DNA of 64,000 bases from positions 5,766,001 to 5,830,000 of the forward strand of contig NZ_CP109055.1 in assembly GCF_035975855.1 (NCBI RefSeq), in the 5' to 3' direction. The position numbers were made by a program, and so were the translations under genes. The DNA comes from Streptomyces sp. NBC_01304 (GTDB taxonomy: Bacteria > Actinomycetota > Actinomycetes > Streptomycetales > Streptomycetaceae). The notes beneath the pieces are model-generated. The model was given only the letters and a program-made list of their open reading frames with translations. It searched no databases and had not been told where the DNA came from. Shown here in pieces: positions 59,301 to 64,000 of the stretch (position 1 is the first letter of the stretch; the number at the start of each line of letters is the position of its first letter).

Positions 59301-59712
59301 TGGGGCTGCCGAAGCCGCGTATCAGACGCTCGATCCACTCGGTGGCGTCCGACACCATCGTGCCGCTCGGCGTCGCGACCCCGAAGGCCACCGCCTCGGG
59401 TCCGCTCTCCTCGGCGATCGCCCGCATCTTCCCGGCGATCTCGTCGAGCGCCTCGTCCCAACTGATCGGCTGCCAGCCGGGATCCGGGTCCGACTTGGGG
59501 TTCGTACGGCGCAGGGGAGTGGTGAGCCGCTGGGTGCTGTGCGCGATCTCCGGGGCGGCGCGGCCCTTGGGGCACATCGCGGTGCCGTTGGGGTGGCGGG
59601 GGTCGGGGCGGGCGCCGGTCATGCGGCCGTCCTGCACGGTGTAGATGACGCCGCAGCGGGACTTGCACAACGTGCAGAAGCCGCGCTTTTCCACAGTCTG
59701 TGTGCTGGCCAT
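56329..59712 (-). CDS. Molybdopterin oxidoreductase fused to ferredoxin-reductase and 2Fe-2S domains
   Basis: This 1127-residue protein combines three modules. Residues 10-720 are a DMSO-reductase/nitrate-reductase-type molybdenum enzyme: 4Fe-4S cysteines C13, C16, C20 and C47 (CTLCKSRC, MCPKG), a likely Mo ligand Cys146 in YSAELCNWH, and a molydopterin-dinucleotide-binding C-terminal part. Residues about 745-990 are a flavin reductase module (RSYSLTG for FAD, VVLLAGGIGITPFLSYLE for NAD). Residues about 1045-1127 are a plant-type 2Fe-2S ferredoxin (SGCRVGQCESCACSVLKG). No export signal is present, so it is cytosolic. It resembles NasA-like assimilatory reductases that carry their own electron path. 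ATG 59712 gives the conserved MASTQTVEKRGFCTLC start. Confidence 0.9.
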   Translation of the reverse strand: MASTQTVEKRGFCTLCKSRCGVIYTVQDGRMTGARPDPRHPNGTAMCPKGRAAPEIAHSTQRLTTPLRRTNPKSDPDPGWQPISWDEALDEIAGKMRAIAEESGPEAVAFGVATPSGTMVSDATEWIERLIRGFGSPNTVYSAELCNWHKDSAHAFTFGSPLPPPDYAHADLALLWGFNPAKTWLAQSAAVSAAQARGMKLAVIDPRRSTSALGAEHWLRVRPGTDAALALGLAQLLIEQGAYDEEFVRGWTNAPFLVRCDTGRFLRADELTEGAAPSDGFVVWNEQGERPEPYDTHRAAHRPERFALTGTYRIATRTGSVTCVPSFQKYADACARWPVARVAETTWIPEAEIRALADAIAAAGSVAYYGWTGVGQSANASQTERAMATLYALTGSYDTPGGNHVVAPPPYAPAAGKLAPEQQAKALGLDKHPLGPPASGYINAGDLCRAVEHQDPYAVRALIGFGSNLVVAQPGSDRMAQALRTLEFQVHIDLFHNPTSRTADIVLPVNSAWEHEGLRFGFETNHQAAEHIQLRQRMVEPQGSSRSDTEVVFALARRLGLGELFFDGDIEAAWNHQLAPLGLTTDALRARPGGMRIRKPVRHRKYASEQADGTVTGFGTPTRRVEFYSERLAAYGYPPVPEHREPAATSPDFPLVLTNAKSGYFVHSQHRAVASLRRRSPDPLVHLSPETAAARGIGGGQWVEVSTRLGSIRLRARFDESLHPGVVSAEYGWWQDSPDLGQPGADPLSLSGANFNRLVDDSETDPLSGSVPLRAAVCEVRPAPGAAEWTGTRPFTVTAVGAEGDGVRTLRLEPVDGEPLPDHLPGQHLTVHAPGIATDRSYSLTGPAREQGRTAYELAVRQVAEGEFSTYVHERLAVGDELRLATPGGTFCLPTRADFPVVLLAGGIGITPFLSYLETLAANGSDVREVILHYGVRDSADHPFRDRLRELQGRIRALRVIEHYAAPADGDVLGRDYDRRGFVSVADIAPDLIARRARFYLCGPEPMLESLTSGLLELGVPRFEIFSEKFRAARREVSVPDDAEFTVRFAKSDREVVWRKGDGSLLELGEGAGVRLASGCRVGQCESCACSVLKGEAAHLVATSDDLPEQEVLTCQSIPTSDLVLDA

Positions 59713-59831
59713 GACGGGGCCGACCTCCGGGTGCCGAGCGGCGCGGGCTGCTCCGTCGCAGTCCGCGGCCACTTTCCATTGCACCGCATTTGATCGATCA
59801 TCTGGCCCGGCGTTGGTCCCCACCTACGGGC

Positions 59832-59865
59832 CGAAGGCCCCGGCCGGTGGGCAGCGGGGCCTTCG
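59832..59865 (-). terminator. Terminator of the stand-alone sensor-domain gene
   Basis: CGAAGGCCCC (59832-59841) pairs exactly with GGGGCCTTCG (59856-59865). It lies past the stop at 59917 in the minus direction. Confidence 0.65.
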
Positions 59866-59916
59866 TCTGTGCAGGTCAGTGCCTTTTACGGGGTGCTGCG
59901 GGGTAGGGCGGGGTAC

Positions 59917-60621
59917 TCAGCCGAGCAGTCCGCGGACCGCGGCACGGTCCAGGTTGGTCAGGCCGCGCAGCAGCTTCGGGGTCATGAGGACGAGCGCGAA
60001 GCCGACCAGCGAGACACCGGCGACCTGCCAGGCCGACTCGATGTAGTACGCGTGGTGCACGCCGCCCGAGGTGAAGTCGTAGAGCTGGTAGCCGGGCCAG
60101 TCCAGGTAGTGCTTGAAGACCCAGGAGTACGTCGGGAACAGGGCCACGACCCAGCCGGTCACCCAGAACGTCACGGCCAGCGAGAACGAGACGACCCGGG
60201 CCGGGAACATCACGACCTGGAAGAGCAGCGCCCGCCAGCCGGCGGTGTCCGTGAGCCGCGCCTTCAGCCCCTGCGGCGAGCTGGCCGGCCCGGCGACGTC
60301 GATCCCGAGCAGCGCCCGGGCCCGCCCCCGCTCGGCCGCCCCGAGCCCGCGCGCCCCGGCCAGCGTGGCGACGAGCACCGGGATCCCGGCCCAGACGGCG
60401 AGCAGGCCCACACCCAGCGAGAACATCGTCACGGCATAGGTGAACCCGACGATCGTGATGGGCAGCGAACCGATGACGTGCCCGAGCTCCCGGAAGGTCG
60501 AGCCGGCGAACGGGGCCCGCCAGAAGCCGGGAGCCTCGGGGGCACGCCGGGCCTCGGTGGCGGGGGCGACGGCTGCGGAGGGGGCGACGGTGGCGGCGTA
60601 GGGGAGGGTGCCTGTGCTCAT
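59917..60621 (-). CDS. Stand-alone membrane sensor-domain protein
   Basis: This 234-residue protein has four membrane helices (about 45-70, 72-95, 138-165, 195-220) in the layout of the actinobacterial sensor domain normally found at the N-terminus of NarL-type kinases: FWRAPFAGSTFRELGHVIGS, LTDTAGWRALLFQVVMFPAR, VFKHYLDWPGYQLYDFTSGG. No kinase domain follows and no kinase gene is adjacent. The N-terminal 40 residues are Ala/Pro-rich. It may be a truncated kinase or a membrane partner. Confidence 0.8.
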   Translation of the reverse strand: MSTGTLPYAATVAPSAAVAPATEARRAPEAPGFWRAPFAGSTFRELGHVIGSLPITIVGFTYAVTMFSLGVGLLAVWAGIPVLVATLAGARGLGAAERGRARALLGIDVAGPASSPQGLKARLTDTAGWRALLFQVVMFPARVVSFSLAVTFWVTGWVVALFPTYSWVFKHYLDWPGYQLYDFTSGGVHHAYYIESAWQVAGVSLVGFALVLMTPKLLRGLTNLDRAAVRGLLG

Positions 60622-60773
60622 GACGGGCCTCGCATCTTCGGGGAGCGGACGATTCCGACGGCTTCGCGGGGACGTGCCGTGCTGTTGTCCCAACTCTCGC
60701 GAATCCGCGACCCCTTGGGGATGCGGCCAGGGGGCGTCTTGGGGGTGGGGTTAGCACCACCCCGGGCCTGGGG

Positions 60774-61370
60774 TCAGCCGTCGACCAGCGCCGCGGCCTG
60801 CTCCCGCGCCTGCCGCAGCCAGCTCGCCCGCTGCTCGTCGGTCGAGTCCGAGACGGTGCGGAAGACGGTCCGGCGCACGTCCTCGATCCCGACGTACGGC
60901 AGCACGCAAGCAGCCCAGATCCGCTGCAGCGGATCGCCGAACTCGCGCTCCTCGCGCTCGGCAAGCGTGTCCGAGGTGTTGAGGACCAGCGCCCGCCCGG
61001 CCTTGAGCAGCCCGTCCGGCTCGCCGTCCGCGCTGCCGAGTTTGTACGCGACACCGGGGGTGAGGACCCGTTGCGCCCAGCCGGTCAGGATCGCCGGAGG
61101 CATGCCCCACCAGTTGGGATGGACGAGGACGAGGGCGTCGAGCTCGGCCAACTCGGCCTGGTAGGCGGCGACTTGGGCGTCATCGGCCTCGGGGGCGTCC
61201 TCGACGGTCTCCGTGCCGTCGGCGCGGACCAGCGGGTCGAAGCCCTCCGCGTACAGATCGTGCACGACGACCTCGCAGCCCCGCCCCCGCAGCTCCTCGG
61301 CGACGGCCTCCGCCAAGGCATGGTTGAAGCTGCCGGGGCGCGGGTGCGCGAGATAGACAGCGGCCTTCAT
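60774..61370 (-). CDS. KefF/NQO1-type flavodoxin-fold NAD(P)H oxidoreductase
   Basis: This 198-residue flavoprotein has the flavodoxin_2 pattern: MKAAVYLAHPRPGSFNHALA for FMN/FAD phosphate binding, LVLVHPNWWGMPPAILTGW for the flavin ring, and a GRALVLNTSDTL strand. Members reduce quinones and drugs by two electrons. Substrate and partner are unknown. The upstream region is a 12-bp minisatellite, so promoter elements must be compact or overlapping. Confidence 0.88.
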   Translation of the reverse strand: MKAAVYLAHPRPGSFNHALAEAVAEELRGRGCEVVVHDLYAEGFDPLVRADGTETVEDAPEADDAQVAAYQAELAELDALVLVHPNWWGMPPAILTGWAQRVLTPGVAYKLGSADGEPDGLLKAGRALVLNTSDTLAEREEREFGDPLQRIWAACVLPYVGIEDVRRTVFRTVSDSTDEQRASWLRQAREQAAALVDG

Positions 61371-61384
61371 GTGGTTCCCCCTAT

Positions 61385-61468
61385 GTCGGTACGTACGTCG
61401 GTACTTACGTCGGAACGTGCGTGGCTGCGTGCATGGCCGCGTGTGTCGGTACGTACGTCGGTACGTAC
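61385..61468. repeat. 12-bp minisatellite upstream of the KefF-like gene
   Basis: Seven 12-bp units occupy 61385-61468. Units 1, 6 and 7 read GTCGGTACGTAC exactly and units 2-5 are decayed. It fills the space between the KefF-like start and the AAC(3) stop at 61474. Confidence 0.9.
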
Positions 61469-61473
61469 GCCGA

Positions 61474-62268
61474 TCACGCGGCGTCGAGCAGCTCGGTGAG
61501 GCGGCGTACCGCGAACTCCACCAGCGGCCGCACCGGAATCAGCCGGCACTCCGCGTTCCCCACCAGGACGGGCCGGATCCCGGCCGCCTCCTCGAACTCC
61601 CGCCCCACGAGCGGGAAGTAGGTGCCGTTGTCATTGCCGATGTCGGGCGTCTCGATCCAGACCCGCTCGCCGTCGACCAGCATCGGGAAGCGGCGGACCT
61701 TGCGCCGCGGCCGGGGCGTCAGCGTCTCCGCGTAGTGCAGGAACGTATTGCGGTCGTGCCCGACCCCCACGAGCAGGATGTGCCCGTCCAGATCGTGCAG
61801 CCGCCCGAACGGCGACTCCCGGCCGATCGCCCAGCCGAGCGTCTGCCGCTCGGTGATCTCCTCGGCCCGCGCCCCGACCGCGGCGACCGAGGCCTGCGGG
61901 TGCGCACTGCGGACGGCCTCGGGGAGCGTGCGCAGCGCCTCGGCGATCGCGCCCATGCTGGTGGTCTCCAGGCCGGGGTGGAAGAGGGGCACGGCCGCGC
62001 GCCGCTTCTCCACCGCCTCGTCCGGAACCCCCACCCACTCCGGGTCGGGGTCCGTGACCTGCCAGGTGAAGGCGGGCACGGCCACCGTGCCCGCCTCGCC
62101 GACCGCCGTGCGCAGGCTCTCCACCACGGCCGTGGCGCCGCCCTCGACGCGCCCAAGGCCGGACAGCGACGAGTGCACGATCAGCGCCATACCCTCCTCG
62201 ACGCCGGCCTCGCGCCAGCCCGCCGCCAGGGTCTCGGCGGTCAGCGCGCCGGGTCGTGCCGTGGTCAT
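61474..62268 (-). CDS. Aminoglycoside N3-acetyltransferase family protein
   Basis: This 264-residue Antibiotic_NAT protein has the family motifs LIVHSSLSGLGRVEGGATAV, SAHPQASVAAVGARAEEI and the catalytic-type His in GVGHDRNTFLHYAE. Known members acetylate the 3-amino group of aminoglycosides using acetyl-CoA. Chromosomal homologues in Streptomyces are common and need not confer resistance; no aminoglycoside cluster is present. ATG 62268 fits the family length. Confidence 0.88.
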   Translation of the reverse strand: MTTARPGALTAETLAAGWREAGVEEGMALIVHSSLSGLGRVEGGATAVVESLRTAVGEAGTVAVPAFTWQVTDPDPEWVGVPDEAVEKRRAAVPLFHPGLETTSMGAIAEALRTLPEAVRSAHPQASVAAVGARAEEITERQTLGWAIGRESPFGRLHDLDGHILLVGVGHDRNTFLHYAETLTPRPRRKVRRFPMLVDGERVWIETPDIGNDNGTYFPLVGREFEEAAGIRPVLVGNAECRLIPVRPLVEFAVRRLTELLDAA

Positions 62269-62292
62269 GGAGTTCCCTTGGTGCGGCGCGCC

Positions 62293-62904
62293 CTACCGCG
62301 TGGGCGCGCTCTTCTTCTTCGTATAGGTCAGGAAGATCGTGCCACTGCCAAGGACCTTGTGGTCGGTGAGGGTGAACTGGGCCGGACCGAACGGCGTCTT
62401 CTGCGCGAAGAGCGGGATCCCGGAGCCGATCGTCATCGGGGCCAGCTTGACGATCACCTGGTCGATCTCCGAGTAGAGCGCACCGGCCAGCTCGCCCCCG
62501 CCCATCAGCCAGATGTCCTTGCCGTCCTCCTGCTTGAGCTCCCGCACCTTGGCCAGGGCGTCGCCGTTGACCAGCTCGATGCCGGGGTCGGGGCTCTCGG
62601 TGAGGCTCTGCGAGAAGACCAGGTGCCGCAGGTGCGGGTAGGCGTCGGTGACTCCGGCGTCCAGGCCGTTCTGGTACGTCCTGCGGCCCTCGAGGACCGT
62701 GTCGAAGCGGGTGCCCTCCGCGGTGATGCCGAGCGCGGCGCGCGCCGGGGCGGGCAGGGTTTCCGGGTACTCGGTGGCGAGGTGCTGTACGTAGTCCTCG
62801 GCGATCGGCCAGAAGGCGTCGGGGCCCGAGGTGGGGTCGGAGCCGTCGGGGCCCGCGATCTGTCCGTCGATGGAGACGGCGATGTAGTACACGAGGTTGC
62901 GCAT
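62293..62904 (-). CDS. RibD/DHFR-fold reductase
   Basis: This 203-residue protein has the RibD C-terminal fold: MRNLVYYIAVSIDGQIAGPD, LEGRRTYQNGLDAG, LVFSQSLTESPDPG, and KDIWLMGGGELAGALYSEID as the NADPH-binding Gly motif. Family members are NADPH-dependent reductases of pteridine-like substrates or of unknown role. It is divergent from a TetR gene with 196 bp between the starts. AAC(3) follows 24 bp downstream and may be in the same operon. Confidence 0.88.
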   Translation of the reverse strand: MRNLVYYIAVSIDGQIAGPDGSDPTSGPDAFWPIAEDYVQHLATEYPETLPAPARAALGITAEGTRFDTVLEGRRTYQNGLDAGVTDAYPHLRHLVFSQSLTESPDPGIELVNGDALAKVRELKQEDGKDIWLMGGGELAGALYSEIDQVIVKLAPMTIGSGIPLFAQKTPFGPAQFTLTDHKVLGSGTIFLTYTKKKSAPTR

Positions 62905-62979
62905 GGGTGTCCCCTCTGGAGCAGCCGTGCAGCGGCTATGCTCATCACCGATGCACTCTGCCTGCAGTGGTTAGTGCTT

Positions 62980-62999
62980 AGTACTGCAACTACAGTGCT
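62980..62999. promoter_or_regulatory. Operator-like dyad between the DHFR-fold and TetR genes
   Basis: AGTACTG (62980-62986) and CAGTGCT (62993-62999) form a one-mismatch inverted repeat. AGTGCTTAG occurs twice (62973-62981 and 62994-63002) with a 21-bp period. The TetR encoded at 63101 is the likely binder. Confidence 0.45.
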
Positions 63000-63035
63000 T
63001 AGAAGCCTAGTGCCGCACCCGAGGTGGCGCAAACG

Positions 63036-63067
63036 CATACGTGCGGTGGCGTATACGTGCGGTGGCG
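63036..63067. repeat. 16-bp tandem repeat in the TetR leader
   Basis: CATACGTGCGGTGGCG and TATACGTGCGGTGGCG lie back to back, 33 bp before the TetR ATG. Confidence 0.85.
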
Positions 63068-63100
63068 CAGAACCGAAGACACGAGAGGACCGCTCCCCCC

Positions 63101-63679
63101 ATGCGACAGAACCCGGCACGACGGGCCGCCCTCCTCGACGGCGCGATCGAGGTGCTCGCCCGCGAAGGCTCACGCGGCCTCACCCTGCGCGCGGTCGATA
63201 CTCAGGCCGAGGTTCCCAAGGGGACCACGACCAACTACTTCGCCAACCGTGCCGAGTTGCTGGCCCAGGTCATGCAGCGTATCCAGGAGCGGCTCACCCC
63301 GGACGAATCCCAACTGGCCGACACCATGAGCGAGAAGCCGTCCGTCGAGCTGGTCGCCACCCTCCTCAAGCAGCTCCTCGCCCGGATGCGCGCCGACCGC
63401 AGCAGCTGGCTGGCCTTGATGGAGCTGCGTCTGGAAGCCACCCGGCGCCCGGAACTGAGCGCCGAGCTCACCCGGTTCTTCGCCGGTCAGCTCGACGGGA
63501 ACATCAGCTTCCATCTGGGGGCGGGGCTGCCCGGCGACCGCATCAGCGTCGTGCTGCTGTACTTCGCCATGGTCGGACTGATCGTGGACGATCTGACGGT
63601 GCCGGAGCTCCTTGAGCCGTACGCCGTCGACGAGTTGATCGAGGAGATGGCGAAGCGGATGTTGCCGGCGGCCGACTGA
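63101..63679 (+). CDS. TetR-family transcriptional regulator
   Basis: This 192-residue regulator has a helix-turn-helix at about 8-52 (RRAALLDGAIEVLAREGSRG, AVDTQAEVPKGTTTNYFANR) and a helical ligand domain. ATG 63101 is preferred over an in-frame start at 63041 because the longer leader crosses a tandem repeat. It is divergent from the DHFR-fold reductase and AAC(3) genes and is their likely repressor. Confidence 0.9.
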   Translation: MRQNPARRAALLDGAIEVLAREGSRGLTLRAVDTQAEVPKGTTTNYFANRAELLAQVMQRIQERLTPDESQLADTMSEKPSVELVATLLKQLLARMRADRSSWLALMELRLEATRRPELSAELTRFFAGQLDGNISFHLGAGLPGDRISVVLLYFAMVGLIVDDLTVPELLEPYAVDELIEEMAKRMLPAAD

Positions 63680-63696
63680 GCGCACCGGGTAGGCGG

Positions 63697-63725
63697 GGGC
63701 CCCGACCGGAATCCGGTCGGGGCCC
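63697..63725. terminator. Terminator between TetR and a convergent gene
   Basis: GGGCCCCGACCGG (63697-63709) pairs exactly with CCGGTCGGGGCCC (63713-63725) around AAT. It starts 17 bp past the TetR stop. Confidence 0.85.
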
Positions 63726-63740
63726 TCGTGCGTGCAAGGC

Positions 63741-63792
63741 GACGCGATTGTGCGACGCGTACAGACGCGTTTGTACGACGCGTTCAGACGCG
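63741..63792. repeat. 23-bp tandem repeat overlapping a stop codon
   Basis: GACGCGATTGTGCGACGCGTACA and a 20-of-23 match (63741-63763, 63764-63786), plus a GACGCG partial unit. The second unit contains the stop codon of the partial gene at the right edge. Confidence 0.75.
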
Positions 63793-64000
63793 CGACACGT
63801 GGTACTGGCGGATGCGCCAGCCGCCCTCATGGCCGTCCTCACCGGTACGGACGGCGACCACGGACAGCCGTACCGGTATGTCGCCGTCGTGCTGGTGGAA
63901 CACGACCTGCGCCAGGCCGCCGATCCAGTCCTCGCCTCCTTGGTAGGCGTGCAGGACGCGGGCGACGGCCCGGGTGCCCTCCGGGACCTTCCGGTAGTAG
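63784..64000 (-). CDS. C-terminal part of a SnoaL/NTF2-like protein (partial)
   Basis: A frame entering from the right edge stops at 63784-63786. The 71 visible residues read YYRKVPEGTRAVARVLHAYQ, then GGEDWIGGLAQVVFHQHDGD and GWRIRQYHVSRV. The alternating strand pattern of charged and aromatic residues resembles an NTF2/SnoaL-type barrel, but this is a guess from the tail. The stop falls in a tandem repeat. Confidence 0.6.
   Translation of the reverse strand, partial: YYRKVPEGTRAVARVLHAYQGGEDWIGGLAQVVFHQHDGDIPVRLSVVAVRTGEDGHEGGWRIRQYHVSRV

Noticed and set aside
59689..59697. TTTTCCACA as a DnaA box
   Set aside because: It differs from TTGTCCACA, is within the coding start of the molybdenum protein and has no neighbours.
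61474..62268. Aminoglycoside biosynthetic cluster around AAC(3)
   Set aside because: No sugar-modifying or aminotransferase genes are nearby; the gene is a common chromosomal homologue.

Overview
The window is chromosomal DNA of a Streptomyces. The evidence is very high GC with G/C third positions, GTG/TTG starts, an SSI-type protease inhibitor, paired SigB-family sigma factors of the SigN/SigF kind, GAF-ANTAR regulators, and a parS-like 14-mer of the type found around the Streptomyces origin. The gene order sigN, sigF, tadA, its partner gene and upp matches, from memory, the SCO4034 to SCO4041 part of S. coelicolor, so this is probably core chromosome a few hundred kb from oriC. I see no prophage, CRISPR array, complete insertion sequence or antibiotic cluster.

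Layout. 1-8.4 kb: the end of an unknown gene, a SigE-type sigma factor, an acyl-CoA ligase behind a palindromic operator, a 183-bp MITE-like element, a monooxygenase-like membrane protein, parS, a giant PAS/degenerate kinase/receiver protein and an SSI inhibitor. 8.5-11.3 kb: two tRNAs, a GNAT enzyme, a DUF2797 protein and a small monooxygenase-like protein. 11.3-17.2 kb: an operon of response regulator, histidine kinase, GT2-GtrA glycosyltransferase and GT39 glycosyltransferase. 17.2-24.4 kb: two drug-exporter loci. One is MFS plus TetR. The other is MarR, then an MFS exporter with three C-terminal peptidase-regulatory-like domains, then a YceI protein carrying the same kind of domain.

24.5-36.5 kb: small membrane and lipoproteins, sigN and sigF, a hairpin-rich non-coding stretch, tRNA-Ser, tadA with its partner, upp, a LytR_C protein, a ParB/VapB-like small protein, a HerA-type ATPase, and a secreted M28 aminopeptidase. 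36.6-46.9 kb: tartronate semialdehyde reductase behind twin operators, an HhH-GPD protein, STAS plus two GAF-ANTAR regulators, CDF and MgtE metal transporters, and several regulator/oxidoreductase pairs, ending with a MarR gene whose promoter looks SoxR-like.

47-64 kb: a NarL-type two-component pair split by a nested palindromic repeat, an MMPL transporter, AhpD-like protein, TetR with WrbA-like quinone reductase, lipoprotein agmatine deiminase, TehA/SLAC1 and cupin proteins, a 1127-residue molybdopterin oxidoreductase fused to its own reductase and ferredoxin domains, a stand-alone sensor domain, a KefF-like reductase, AAC(3), a RibD-type reductase, a TetR, and a partial gene at the edge.

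A recurring feature is a family of intergenic nested palindromes at about 17.2, 42.7 and 48.3 kb, with a half copy at 30.87 kb. They have G-rich outer arms and a 25-26 bp central hairpin, and one copy supplies both the last codons of a kinase and the ribosome-binding region of its partner.
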